A stretch of DNA of 64,000 bases, from contig NC_092569.1 of assembly GCF_037975245.1 (NCBI RefSeq), forward strand, positions 8,366,501 to 8,430,500. The letters run 5' to 3'. Shown one piece after another: positions 14,207 to 31,000 of the stretch. The notes beneath the pieces were generated by a model. It was not told where the DNA came from, searched no databases, and was given only the letters and a program-made list of their open reading frames with translations. Position 1 is the first letter of the stretch. The number at the start of each line of letters is the position of its first letter. The position numbers and the translations under genes were made by a program. The stretch comes from Apostichopus japonicus (Eukaryota > Echinodermata > Holothuroidea > Aspidochirotida > Stichopodidae).

Positions 14207-17200
14207 TTATCGGTACCGCACATTCGATTGATCGGTACCGCTCATTCGATTGATCGGTACTGCACATTCGATTGATCGGTACTGTACATTCGATTGATCG
14301 GTAACGCACATTCTATTGATCGGTACCGCACATTCGATTGATCGGTAACGCACATTCGATTGATCGATACCATACATTCGATTGATCAATACTGCACTTT
14401 CGATTGATCGGTACCACACATTCGATTGATCGGTAACGCACATTCGATTGATCGATAACGCACATTCGAATGATCGATACCTCACAATCGATTGATCGGT
14501 ACCGCATATCGATTGATCGGTAACGCACATACGATTGATCGATATCGCACATTCGAATGATCAATACGGCACATTCGACTGATCGATACCGCACATTCGA
14601 TTGATCGGTAACGCACATTCGATTGATCGGTACCACCCATTCGATTGATCGGTACCGCACATTCGATCGATCGATACCGCAAAATCGATTGATCGATACC
14701 GCGCATTCGATTGATCGATACCGCACTTTCGTAAGATCAATACCGCACATTCGATTGATCGGTACTGTAATTCGATTGATCGGTAACGCACATTCGATTG
14801 ATCGATACTGCACATTCGATTGATCGGTAACGCCCTTTGGATTAATCGATACCGCACATTCGATTGATCGATACCGCACATTCGATTGATCGGTAACGCA
14901 CATTCGATTGATCGATATCGCACATTCGAATGATCGATACGGCACATTCGACTGATCGATACCGCTCAATCGATTGATCGATACTGCACTTTCGATTTAT
15001 CGGTACCGCACATTCGATTGATCGGTACCGCACATTCGATTGATCGTTAACGCACATTCGATTGATCGATACCGCACATACGATTGATCGGTACCTAACA
15101 TTCGATTGATCGGAACTGCATATTCGATTGATCGGTACCGCACATTCGTAAGATCAATACCGCACATTCGATTGATCGGTACTGTAATTCGATTGAACGG
15201 TAACGCACATTCGATTGATCGATACTGCACATTCGATTGATCGGTAACGCCCTTTGGATTAATCGATGCCGCACATTCGATTGATCGATACCGCACATTC
15301 GATTGATCGGTAACGCACATTCGATTGATCGATATCGCACATTCGAATGATCGATACGTCACATTCGACTGATCGATACCGCTCAATCGATTGATCGATA
15401 CTGTACTTTCGATTTATCGGTACCGCACATTCGATTGATCGGTACCGCATATTCGATTGATCGGTACCGCACATTCGATTGATCGGTACCGCAAATTCGG
15501 TTGACAAATACCGTACATTCGATTGATCGATACTGCACTTTCGATTGATTGGTACCGCACATTCGATTGATCGATACCGCACATTTGATTGATCGGTACC
15601 GCACATTCGATTGACCGGTACCGCACATTCGATTGATTGGTATCGCACATTCGATTGATTGGTACGGCACATTCGATTTTCGGTACTGCACATTCGATTG
15701 ATCGACACCGCACATTCGATTGATCGATACCGTACATTCGATAGATCGATATTGCACATTCGATTGATCGATAACGCACATTCGGTTGATCGTTACAGTA
15801 CATTCGATTGATCAGTAACGCATATTCGATTGATCGATACCTCACATTCGATTGATTGATACCGTACATTCGATTGATCGATACTGCACATTCGATTGAT
15901 CGATATCGCACATTCGGTTGAACGGTAAAGTACATTCGATTGATCAGTAACGCATATTCGATTGATCGATACCGCACATTCGATTGATCGATAACCCACA
16001 TTCGAAAGATCGATACCGCACATTCGATTGATCGGTACTGTACATTCGATTGATCGGTAACGCACATTCGATTGATCGATACCATACATTCGATTGATCG
16101 ATACTGCACATTCGATTTATCGGTACCGCACATTCGATTGATCGATACCGCGCATTCGAATGATCGATATGGCACATTCGACTGATCGATATCGCCCAAT
16201 CGATTGATCGGTACTGTACTTTCGATTTATCGGTACCGCACATTCGATTGATCAGTACGGCACATTCGATTGATCGGTACAGCATATTCGATTGATCGGT
16301 ACCGCACATTCGATTGATCGATACCGCACATTCGATTAATCGGTACCGTACATTCGATTGATCGATACCGCACATTTGATTCATCGGTACTGTACTTTCG
16401 ATTTATTGGTACCGCACATTCGATTGATCGATACCGCACATTCGATTGATCGATACCGCACATTCTATTTATCGGTACCGAACATTCGATTGATCGGTAA
16501 CGCACAATCGATTGATCGTTACCACACATTCGATTGATCGGTACCACACTTCGATTAATCGGTACCGTACATTCGATTGATCGATACCGCACATTTGATT
16601 CATCGGTACTGTACTTTCGATTTATCGGTACCGCACATTCGATTGATCTATACCGCACATTCGATTGATCGATACCGCACATTCTATTTATCGGTACCGA
16701 ACATTCGATTGATCGGTAACGCACGTTCGAGTTATCGGCACGGAACATTTAATTAATTTCATACCGCACATTCGTTTGATCGGTATCGCACAATCGATTG
16801 ATCGTTACCACACATTCGATTGATCGGTACCACACTTCGATTGAGCGGTTCAGCACATTCGATCGATCGGTTCCGCAAATTCGATTGATTGGTACCGCAC
16901 ATTCGATTGATCGGTAACGCACATTTTATTGATCGATACTAAACATTCGATTGATCGGTATCTTACATTCGATTGATCGGTATCGCACATTCGATTGATC
17001 GGTACCGTACATTCATTTGATCGGTACTGCTTATTTATTTGATCAATAGTGCTCATTCGATTGATCGGTACCCCACATTCGATTGGTAGGTACCGCACAT
17101 TCGATTGATCGGTACCGCACATTCGATTGATCGGTCCCGCACATTCGATTGATCGCTATCGCACATTCTATTGATCCGTACTATACATTCGATTAATAGG

Positions 17201-18308
17201 TACCGCACATTCGATTGATCGGTATCGCACATTCGATTCATCGGTACTGTACATTGGATTGATCGGTAACGCACATTCGATTGATCGTTAACGCACATTC
17301 GATTAATCCATACCGCACATTTGATTGATCGGTACCGCACATTCGAATGATCAATACGGCACATTCGACTGATCGATACCGCACATTCGATTGATCGGTA
17401 ACGCACATTCGATTGATCGGTACCACCCATTCGATTGATCGGTACCGCATATTCGATTGATCGATACCGCACATTCGATTGATCGATACCGCAAAATCGA
17501 TTGATCGATACCGCACTTTCGTAAGATAAATACCGCACATTCGATTGATCGGTACTGTAATTCGATTGATCGGTAACGCACATTCGATTGATCGATACTG
17601 CACATTCGATTGATCGGTAACGCCCTTTGGATTAATCGATACCGCACATTCGATTGATCGATACCGCACATTCGATTGATCGGTACCGCACATTCGATTG
17701 ATCGTTAACGCACATTCGATTGATCGATACCGCACATACGATTGATCGGTACCTAACATTCGATTGATCGGAACTGCACATTCGAATGATCGATACGGCA
17801 CATTCGACTGATCGATACCGCTCAATCGATTGATCGATACTGTACTTTCGATTTATCGGTACCGCACATTCGATTGATCGGTACCGCTCATTCGATTGAT
17901 CGTTAACGCACATTCGATTGATCGATACCGCACATACGATTGATCGGTACCTAACATTCGATTGATCGGAACTGCATATTCGATTGATCGGTACCGCACA
18001 TTCGATTGATCGGTACCGCAAATTCGGTTGACAAATACCGTACATTCGATTGATCGATACTGCACTTTCGATTGATTGGTACCGCACATTCGATTGATCG
18101 ATACCGCACATTTGATTGATCGGTACCGCACATTTGATTGATCGGTACCGCACATTCGATTGATCGGTATCGCACATTCGATTGATTGGTACGGCACATT
18201 CGATTTTCGGTACTGCACATTCGATTGATCGACACCGCACATTCGATTGATCGATACCGTACATTCGATAGATCGATATTGCACATTCGATTGATCGATA
18301 ACGCACAT
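14207..18308 (+). repeat. Block repeated ~25-30 kb away (39-48 kb)
   Basis: Variant-unit runs at 14207-15340 recur at 39164-40297, an offset of 24,957 bp. Runs at 16227-18308 recur at 46286-48367, an offset of 30,059 bp. Long matches occur on both sides of the 18.3-38 kb interior, so the interior families appear to have expanded inside an older array. A long-range duplication, or an assembly artefact, could give the same picture. Confidence 0.75.
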
Positions 18309-21300
18309 TCGGTTGATCGTTACAGTACATTCGATTGATCAGTAACGCATATTCGATTGATCGATACCTCACATTCGATTGATTGATACCGTACATTCGA
18401 TTGATCGATACTGCACATTCGATTGATCGATAACGCACATTCGGTTGAACGGTAAAGTACATTCGATTGATCAGTAGCGCATATTCGATTGATCGATACC
18501 GCACATTCGATTGATCGATAACCCACATTCGAAAGATCGATACCGCACATTCGATTGATCGGTACTGTACATTCGATTGATCGGTAACGCACATTCGATT
18601 GATCGATACCATACATTCGATTGATCGATACTGCACATTCGATTTATCGGTACCGCACATTCGATTGATCGATAACCCACATTCGAAAGATCGATACAGC
18701 ACATTCGATTGATCGATACCGCACATTCGATAGATCGATACTGCGCATTCGATCAGTCGATAACGCACATCGATTGATCGATACCGCACATTCGAATGAT
18801 CGATACTGCGCTTTCGATTTATCAGTAACGCAGATTCGATTGCACGGTACGGCACATTCGATTGATCGATACTGCACATTCGATTGATCGATACCGTACA
18901 TTGAATTGATCGGTACAGCACATTCTATTGATCGGTAACGCACATTCGATTGATCGGTACGGCACATTCGATTGATCGATACTGCACATTCGATTGATCG
19001 ATACCGTACATTGAATTGATCGGTACAGCACATTCGATTGATCGATACCGCACATTCGATTGATCGATAACGCACATGCGATAGATCGATGTCGCGCATT
19101 CAATTAGTCGATAACGCACATCGATTGATCGACACCGCACATTCGATTGGTCGATACTGCGCTTTCGATTGATCAGTACCGCAGATTCGATTGATCGGTA
19201 CCGCACATTCGATTGATCGGTACCGCGAATTCAATTGATCGGTACCGCACATTCGATTAATCGTTAACGCACATTCGATTGATCGATACGGCACATTCGA
19301 CTGATCGATACCGCACATTCGATTGATCGATACCGCACATTCGATTGATCGATACCGAACATTGGATAGATCGATACTGCACATTCGATTAGTCGATAAC
19401 GCACATTCGATTGATCGATACCGCACATTCGATTGATCGGTACCGCACATTCGATTGATCGGTACAGCACATTCGATTGATCGGTACGGCACATTCGATT
19501 GATCGATACTGCACATTCGATTGATCGATACCATACATTCGATTGATCGGTACAGGACATTCGATTGATCGATACCGCACATTCGATTGATCGATAACGC
19601 ACATTCGATAGATCGATGTCGCGCATTCCATTAGTCGATAACGCACATCGATTGATCGATTCCGCACATTCGATTGATCGATACCGCACATTCGAGTGAT
19701 CGATACCGCACATTCGATTGATCGATACCGAACATTGGATAGATCGATACTGCACATTCGATTTTTCGATAAAGCACATCGATTAATCGATACCGCACAT
19801 TCGAAAGATCGATACTGCGCTTTCGATATATCTGTAACGCAGATTCGATTGATCGGTACCGCACATTCCATTGATCGGTACCGCGCATTCGATTGATCGG
19901 TACCGCACATTCGATTGATCGATAACGCACATTCGATTGATCGATACGGCACATTCGATTGATCGGTACTGCATATTCGATTAGTCGATAACGCACATCG
20001 ATTGATCGATACCGCACATTCGATAGATCGATACTGCGCTTTCGATTTATCGGTACCACGCATTCGATTGATCGGTACCGCACATTCGACTGATCGGTAC
20101 CGCACATTCGATTGATCGATACCGTACATTCGATTGATCGGTACCGCATATTAAATTGATCGATACCGCACATTCGATTGATCGATAACGCACATTCGAT
20201 TGATCGGTACCGCACATTCGATTGATCGATACTGCGCTATCGATTTATCGGTAACGCACATTCGATTGATCGGTACCGCACATTCGATTGATCTTAGCGC
20301 ACATTCGAGTGATCGATACCGCACATTCGATTGATCGATACTGCACATTCGATAGATCGATACTGCACATTCGATTAGTCGATAACGCACATCGATTGAT
20401 CGATACCGCACATTCGATTGATCGATACCGCACATTCGATTGATCGGTACAGCACATTCGATTGATCGGAAACGCACATTCGATTGATCGGTACGGCACA
20501 ATCGATTGATCGATACTGCACATTCGATTGATCGATACCGTACATTCGATTGATCGGTACAGCACATTCGATTGATCGGAAACGCACATTCGATTGATCG
20601 GTACGGCACAATCGATTGATCGATACTGCACATTCGATTGATCGATACCGCACATTCGATTGATCGGTACAGCACATTCGATTGATCGGAAACGCACATT
20701 CGATTGATCGGTACGGCACAATCGATTGATCGATACTGCACATTCGATTGATCGATACCGTACATTCGATTGTTCGGTACAGCACATTCGATTGATCGAT
20801 ACCGCACATTCGATTGATCGATAACGCACATGCGATAGATCGATGTCGCGCATTCAATTAGTCGATAACGCACATCGATTGATCGATACTGCACATTCGA
20901 TTGATCGATACTGCGCTTTCGATTGATCGGTACGGCACATTCGATTGATCGATACTGCACATTCGATTGATCGATACCGTACATTCGATTGATCGGTACA
21001 GCACATTCGATTTTCGGTACTGCACATTCGATTGATCGACACCGCACATTCGATTGATCGATACCGTACATTCGATAGATCGATATTGCACATTCGATTG
21101 ATCGATAACGCACATTCGGTTGATCGTTACAGTACATTCGATTGATCAGTAACGCATATTCGATTGATCGATACCTCACATTCGATTGATTGATACCGTA
21201 CATTCGATTGATCGATACTGCACATTCGATTGATCGATAACGCACATTCGGTTGAACGGTAAAGTACATTCGATTGATCAGTAGCGCATATTCGATTGAT

Positions 21301-24300
21301 CGATACCGCACATTTGATTGATCGATAACCCACATTCGAAAGATCGATACCGCACATTCGATTGATCGGTACTGTACATTCGATTGATCGGTAACGCACA
21401 TTCGATTGATCGATACCATACATTCGATTGATCGATACTGCACATTCGATTTATCGGTACCGCACATTCGATTGATCGATAACCCACATTCGAAAGATCG
21501 ATACAGCACATTCGATTGATCGATACCGCACATTCGATAGATCGATACTGCGCATTCGATCAGTCGATAACGCACATCGATTGATCGATACCGCACATTC
21601 GAATGATCGATACTGCGCTTTCGATTTATCAGTAACGCAGATTCGATTGCACGGTACGGCACATTCGATTGATCGATACTGCACATTCGATTGATCGATA
21701 CCGTACATTGAATTGATCGGTACAGCACATTCTATTGATCGGTAACGCACATTCGATTGATCGGTACGGCACATTCGATTGATCGATACTGCACATTCGA
21801 TTGATCGATACCGTACATTGAATTGATCGGTACAGCACATTCGATTGATCGATACCGCACATTCGATTGATCGATAACGCACATGCGATAGATCGATGTC
21901 GCGCATTCAATTAGTCGATAACGCACATCGATTGATCGACACCGCACATTCGATTGGTCGATACTGCGCTTTCGATTGATCAGTACCGCAGATTCGATTG
22001 ATCGGTACCGCACATTCGATTGATCGGTACCGCGAATTCAATTGATCGGTACCGTACATTCGATTAATCGTTAACGCACATTCGATTGATCGATACGGCA
22101 CATTCGACTGATCGATACCGCACATTCGATTGATCGATACCGCACATTCGATTGATCGATACCGAACATTGGATAGATCGATACTGCACATTCGATTAGT
22201 CGATAACGCACATTCGATTGATCGATACCGCACATTCGATTGATCGGTACCGCACATTCGATTGATCGGTACAGCACATTCGATTGATCGGTACGGCACA
22301 TTCGATTGATCGATACTGCACATTCGATTGATCGATACCATACATTCGATTGATCGGAACAGGACATTCGATTGATCGATACCGCACATTCGATTGATCG
22401 ATAACGCACATTCGATAGATCGATGTCGCGCATTCCATTAGTCGATAACGCACATCGATTGATCGATTCCGCACATTCGATTGATCGATACCGCACATTC
22501 GAGTGATCGATACCGCACATTCGAGTGATCGATACCGCACATTCGATTGATCGATACCGAACATTGGATAGATCGATACCGCACATTCGAAAGATCGATA
22601 CTGCGCTTTCGATATATCTGTAACGCAGATTCGATTGATCGGTACCGCACATTCCATTGATCGGTACCGCGCATTCGATTGATCGGTACCGCACATTCGA
22701 TTGATCGATAACGCACATTCGATTGATCGATACGGCACATTCGATTGATCGGTACTGCATATTCGATTAGTCGATAACGCACATCGATTGATCGATACCG
22801 CACATTCGATAGATCGATACTGCGCTTTCGATTTATCGGTACCACGCATTCGATTGATCGGTACCGCACATTCGACTGATCGGTACCGCACATTCGATTG
22901 ATCGATACCGTACATTCGATTGATCGGTACCGCATATTAAATTGATCGATACCGCACATTCGATTGATCGATAACGCACATTCGATTGATCGGTACCGCA
23001 CATTCGATTGATCGATACTGCGCTATCGATTTATCGGTAACGCACATTCGATTGATCGGTACCGCACATTCGATTGATCTTAGCGCACATTCGAGTGATC
23101 GATACCGCACATTCGATTGATCGATACTGCACATTCGATAGATCGGTACTGCACATTCGATTAGTCGATAACGCACATCGATTGATCGATACCGCACATT
23201 CGATTGATCGATACCGCACATTCGATTGATCGGTACAGCACATTCGATTGATCGGAAACGCACATTCGATTGATCGGTACGGCACAATCGATTGATCGAT
23301 ACCGTACATTCGATTGTTCGGTACAGCACATTCGATTGATCGATACCGCACATTCGATTGATCGATAACGCACATGCGATAGATCGATGTCGCGCATTCA
23401 ATTAGTCGATAACGCACATCGATTGATCGATACTGCACATTCGATTGATCGATACTGCGCTTTCGATTGATCGGTACGGCACATTCGATTGATCGATACT
23501 ACACATTCGATTGATCGATACCGTACATTCGATTGATCGGTACAGCACATTCGATTGATCGATACCGCACATTCGATTGATCGATACCGCACATTCGATT
23601 GATCGATACCGAACATTGGATTGATCGATACCGCGCTTTCGATTGATCGGTAAAGCACATTCGATTGATCGGTAACGCACATTCGATTGATCGGTACGGC
23701 ACATTCGATTGATCGATACTGCACATTCGATTGATCGATACCGTACATTCGATTGATCGGTACAGAACATTTGATTGATCGATACCGCACATTCGATTGA
23801 TCGATAACGCACATTCGATAGATCGATGTCGCGCATTCAATTGATCGATACCGTACATTCGATTGATCGGTACAGCACATTCGATTGATCGATACCGCAC
23901 ATTCGATTGATCGATACCGCACATTCGATTGATCGATACCGAACATTGGATTGATCGATACTGCTCATTCGATTTCTCGATAACGCACATCGATTAATCG
24001 ATACCGCACATTCGAAAGATCGATACTGCGCTTTCGATATATCAGTAACGCAGATTCGATTGATCGGTACCGCACATTCGATTGATCGGTACCGCACATT
24101 CGATTGATCGATAACGCACATTCGATTGATCGATACGGCACATTCGATTGATCGGTACCGCACATTCGATCGATCGATACCGCACATTCGATTGATCGAT
24201 ACCTCACATTCGATTGATCGATACCGCGCGTTCGATTGATCGATACAGCACATTCGATTGATCGATACCGCACATTTGATTGATCGATACCGCACATTCG

Positions 24301-25016
24301 AATGATCGATACTGCGCTTTCGATTTATCAGTAACGCAGATTCGATTGCACGGTACGGCACATTCGATTGATCGATACTGCACATTCGATTGATCGATAC
24401 CGTACATTGAATTGATCGGTACAGCACATTCTATTGATCGGTAACGCACATTCGATTGATCGGTACGGCACATTCGATTGATCGATACTGCACATTCGAT
24501 TGATCGATACCGTACATTGAATTGATCGGTACAGCACATTCGATTGATCGATACCGCACATTCGATTGATCGATAACGCACATGCGATAGATCGATGTCG
24601 CGCATTCAATTAGTCGATAACGCACATCGATTGATCGACACCGCACATTCGATTGGTCGATACTGCGCTTTCGATTGATCAGTACCGCAGATTCGATTGA
24701 TCGGTACCGCACATTCGATTGATCGGTACCGCGAATTCAATTGATCGGTACCGCACATTCGATTGATCGTTAACGCACATTCGATTGATCGATACGGCAC
24801 ATTCGACTGATCGATACCGCACATTCGATTGATCGATACCGCACATTCGATTGATCGATACCGAACATTGGATAGATCGATACTGCACATTCGATTAGTC
24901 GATAACGCACATTCGATTGATCGATACCGCACATTCGATTGATCGGTACCGCACATTCGATTGATCGGTACAGCACATTCGATTGATCGGTACGGCACAT
25001 TCGATTGATCGATACT
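17908..25016 (+). repeat. 7.1-kb super-repeat, copy 1
   Basis: A ~7.1-kb segment duplicated directly next to itself. Variant-unit runs at 17951-18286, 18320-18616, 19264-19779, 20245-20853 and 21127-21423 recur exactly 7,109 bp downstream. After about 22500 the offset changes to 7,130 and then 7,152 because whole units were gained or lost: one extra GAGTGATCG unit and a missing pair in this copy. Inside the copy a second level exists: about 18.3-20.0 kb matches 21.1-22.8 kb at an offset of 2,807 bp. Confidence 0.88.
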
Positions 25017-28000
25017 GCACATTCGATTGATCGATACCGCACATACGATTGATCGGTACCTAACATTCGATTGATCGGAACTGCATATTCGATTGATCGG
25101 TACCGCACATTCGATTGATCGGTACCGCAAATTCGGTTGACAAATACCGTACATTCGATTGATCGATACTGCACTTTCGATTGATTGGTACCGCACATTC
25201 GATTGATCGATACCGCACATTTGATTGATCGGTACCGCACATTTGATTGATCGGTACCGCACATTCGATTGATCGGTATCGCACATTCGATTGATTGGTA
25301 CGGCACATTCGATTTTCGGTACTGCACATTCGATTGATCGACACCGCACATTCGATTGATCGATACCGTACATTCGATAGATCGATATTGCACATTCGAT
25401 TGATCGATAACGCACATTCGGTTGATCGTTACAGTACATTCGATTGATCAGTAACGCATATTCGATTGATCGATACCTCACATTCGATTGATTGATACCG
25501 TACATTCGATTGATCGATACTGCACATTCGATTGATCGATAACGCACATTCGGTTGAACGGTAAAGTACATTCGATTGATCAGTAGCGCATATTCGATTG
25601 ATCGATACCGCACATTCGATTGATCGATAACCCACATTCGAAAGATCGATACCGCACATTCGATTGATCGGTACTGTACATTCGATTGATCGGTAACGCA
25701 CATTCGATTGATCGATACCATACATTCGATTGATCGATACTGCACATTCGATTTATCGGCACCGCACATTCGATTGATCGATAACCCACATTCGAAAGAT
25801 CGATACAGCACATTCGATTGATCGATACCGCACATTCGATAGATCGATACTGCGCATTCGATCAGTCGATAACGCACATCGATTGATCGATACCGCACAT
25901 TCGAATGATCGATACTGCGCTTTCGATTTATCAGTAACGCAGATTCGATTGCACGGTACGGCACATTCGATTGATCGATACTGCACATTCGATTGATCGA
26001 TACCGTACATTGAATTGATCGGTACAGCACATTCTATTGATCGGTAACGCACATTCGATTGATCGGTACGGCACATTCGATTGATCGATACTGCACATTC
26101 GATTGATCGATACCGTACATTGAATTGATCGGTACAGCACATTCGATTGATCGATACCGCACATTCGATTGATCGATAACGCACATGCGATAGATCGATG
26201 TCGCGCATTCAATTAGTCGATAACGCACATCGATTGATCGACACCGCACATTCGATTGGTCGATACTGCGCTTTCGATTGATCAGTACCGCAGATTCGAT
26301 TGATCGGTACCGCACATTCGATTGATCGGTACCGCGAATTCAATTGATCGGTACCGCACATTCGATTAATCGTTAACGCACATTCGATTGATCGATACGG
26401 CACATTCGACTGATCGATACCGCACATTCGATTGATCGATACCGCACATTCGATTGATCGATACCGAACATTGGATAGATCGATACTGCACATTCGATTA
26501 GTCGATAACGCACATTCGATTGATCGATACCGCACATTCGATTGATCGGTACCGCACATTCGATTGATCGGTACAGCACATTCGATTGATCGGTACGGCA
26601 CATTCGATTGATCGATACTGCACATTCGATTGATCGATACCATACATTCGATTGATCGGTACAGGACATTCGATTGATCGATACCGCACATTCGATTGAT
26701 CGATAACGCACATTCGATAGATCGATGTCGCGCATTCCATTAGTCGATAACGCACATCGATTGATCGATTCCGCACATTCGATTGATCGATACCGCACAT
26801 TCGAGTGATCGATACCGCACATTCGATTGATCGATACCGAACATTGGATAGATCGATACTGCACATTCGATTTTTCGATAAAGCACATCGATTAATCGAT
26901 ACCGCACATTCGAAAGATCGATACTGCGCTTTCGATATATCTGTAACGCAGATTCGATTGATCGGTACCGCACATTCCATTGATCGGTACCGCGCATTCG
27001 ATTGATCGGTACCGCACATTCGATTGATCGATAACGCACATTCGATTGATCGATACGGCACATTCGATTGATCGGTACTGCATATTCGATTAGTCGATAA
27101 CGCACATCGATTGATCGATACCGCACATTCGATAGATCGATACTGCGCTTTCGATTTATCGGTACCACGCATTCGATTGATCGGTACCGCACATTCGACT
27201 GATCGGTACCGCACATTCGATTGATCGATACCGTACATTCGATTGATCGGTACCGCATATTAAATTGATCGATACCGCACATTCGATTGATCGATAACGC
27301 ACATTCGATTGATCGGTACCGCACATTCGATTGATCGATACTGCGCTATCGATTTATCGGTAACGCACATTCGATTGATCGGTACCGCACATTCGATTGA
27401 TCTTAGCGCACATTCGAGTGATCGATACCGCACATTCGATTGATCGATACTGCACATTCGATAGATCGATACTGCACATTCGATTAGTCGATAACGCACA
27501 TCGATTGATCGATACCGCACATTCGATTGATCGATACCGCACATTCGATTGATCGGTACAGCACATTCGATTGATCGGAAACGCACATTCGATTGATCGG
27601 TACGGCACAATCGATTGATCGATACTGCACATTCGATTGATCGATACCGTACATTCGATTGATCGGTACAGCACATTCGATTGATCGGAAACGCACATTC
27701 GATTGATCGGTACGGCACAATCGATTGATCGATACTGCACATTCGATTGATCGATACCGCACATTCGATTGATCGGTACAGCACATTCGATTGATCGGAA
27801 ACGCACATTCGATTGATCGGTACGGCACAATCGATTGATCGATACTGCACATTCGATTGATCGATACCTTACATTCGATTGTTCGGTACAGCACATTCGA
27901 TTGATCGATACCGCACATTCGATTGATCGATAACGCACATGCGATAGATCGATGTCGCGCATTCAATTAGTCGATAACGCACATCGATTGATCGATACTG

Positions 28001-31000
28001 CACATTCGATTGATCGATACTGCGCTTTCGATTGATCGGTACGGCACATTCGATTGATCGATACTGCACATTCGATTGATCGATACCGTACATTCGATTG
28101 ATCGGTACAGCACATTCGATTTTCGGTACTGCACATTCGATTGATCGACACCGCACATTCGATTGATCGATACCGTACATTCGATAGATCGATATTGCAC
28201 ATTCGATTGATCGATAACGCACATTCGGTTGATCGTTACAGTACATTCGATTGATCAGTAACGCATATTCGATTGATCGATACCTCACATTCGATTGATT
28301 GATACCGTACATTCGATTGATCGATACTGCACATTCGATTGATCGATAACGCACATTCGGTTGAACGGTAAAGTACATTCGATTGATCAGTAGCGCATAT
28401 TCGATTGATCGATACCGCACATTTGATTGATCGATAACCCACATTCGAAAGATCGATACCGCACATTCGATTGATCGGTACTGTACATTCGATTGATCGG
28501 TAACGCACATTCGATTGATCGATACCATACATTCGATTGATCGATACTGCACATTCGATTTATCGGTACCGCACATTCGATTGATCGATAACCCACATTC
28601 GAAAGATCGATACAGCACATTCGATTGATCGATACCGCACATTCGATAGATCGATACTGCGCATTCGATCAGTCGATAACGCACATCGATTGATCGATAC
28701 CGCACATTCGAATGATCGATACTGCGCTTTCGATTTATCAGTAACGCAGATTCGATTGCACGGTACGGCACATTCGATTGATCGATACTGCACATTCGAT
28801 TGTTCGATACCGTACATTGAATTGATCGGTACAGCACATTCTATTGATCGGTAACGCACATTCGATTGATCGGTACGGCACATTCGATTGATCGATACTG
28901 CACATTCGATTGATCGATACCGTACATTGAATTGATCGGTACAGCACATTCGATTGATCGATACCGCACATTCGATTGATCGATAACGCACATGCGATAG
29001 ATCGATGTCGCGCATTCAATTAGTCGATAACGCACATCGATTGATCGACACCGCACATTCGATTGGTCGATACTGCGCTTTCGATTGATCAGTACCGCAG
29101 ATTCGATTGATCGGTACCGCACATTCGATTGATCGGTACCGCGAATTCAATTGATCGGTACCGTACATTCGATTAATCGTTAACGCACATTCGATTGATC
29201 GATACGGCACATTCGACTGATCGATACCGCACATTCGATTGATCGATACCGCACATTCGATTGATCGATACCGAACATTGGATAGATCGATACTGCACAT
29301 TCGATTAGTCGATAACGCACATTCGATTGATCGATACCGCACATTCGATTGATCGGTACCGCACATTCGATTGATCGGTACAGCACATTCGATTGATCGG
29401 TACGGCACATTCGATTGATCGATACTGCACATTCGATTGATCGATACCATACATTCGATTGATCGGTACAGGACATTCGATTGATCGATACCGCACATTC
29501 GATTGATCGATAACGCACATTCGATAGATCGATGTCGCGCATTCCATTAGTCGATAACGCACATCGATTGATCGATTCCGCACATTCGATTGATCGATAC
29601 CGCACATTCGAGTGATCGATACCGCACATTCGATTGATCGATACCGAACATTGGATAGATCGATACTGCACATTCGATTTTTCGATAAAGCACATCGATT
29701 AATCGATACCGCACATTCGAAAGATCGATACTGCGCTTTCGATATATCTGTAACGCAGATTCGATTGATCGGTACCGCACATTCCATTGATCGGTACCGC
29801 GCATTCGATTGATCGGTACCGCACATTCGATTGATCGATAACGCACATTCGATTGATCGATACGGCACATTCGATTGATCGGTACTGCATATTCGATTAG
29901 TCGATAACGCACATCGATTGATCGATACCGCACATTCGATAGATCGATACTGCGCTTTCGATTTATCGGTACCACGCATTCGATTGATCGGTACCGCACA
30001 TTCGACTGATCGGTACCGCACATTCGATTGATCGATACCGTACATTCGATTGATCGGTACCGCATATTAAATTGATCGATACCGCACATTCGATTGATCG
30101 ATAACGCACATTCGATTGATCGGTACCGCACATTCGATTGATCGATACTGCGCTATCGATTTATCGGTAACGCACATTCGATTGATCGGTACCGCACATT
30201 CGATTGATCTTAGCGCACATTCGAGTGATCGATACCGCACATTCGATTGATCGATACTGCACATTCGATAGATCGGTACTGCACATTCGATTAGTCGATA
30301 ACGCACATCGATTGATCGATACCGCACATTCGATTGATCGATACCGCACATTCGATTGATCGGTACAGCACATTCGATTGATCGGAAACGCACATTCGAT
30401 TGATCGGTACGGCACAATCGATTGATCGATACTGCACATTCGATTGATCGATACCGTACATTCGATTGTTCGGTACAGCACATTCGATTGATCGATACCG
30501 CACATTCGATTGATCGATAACGCACATGCGATAGATCAATGTCGCGCATTCAATTAGTCGATAACGCACATCGATTGATCGATACTGCACATTCGATTGA
30601 TCGATACTGCGCTTTCGATTGATCGGTACGGCACATTCGATTGATCGATACTACACATTCGATTGATCGATACCGTACATTCGATTGATCGGTACAGCAC
30701 ATTCGATTGATCGATACCGCACATTCGATTGATCGATACCGCACATTCGATTGATCGATACCGAACATTGGATTGATCGATACCGCGCTTTCGATTGATC
30801 GGTAAAGCACATTCGATTGATCGGTAACGCACATTCGATTGATCGGTACGGCACATTCGATTGATCGATACTGCACATTCGATTGATCGATACCGTACAT
30901 TCGATTGATCGGTACAGCACATTCGATTGATCGATACCGCACATTCGATTGATCGATAACGCACATTCGATAGATCGATGTCGCGCATTCAATTGATCGA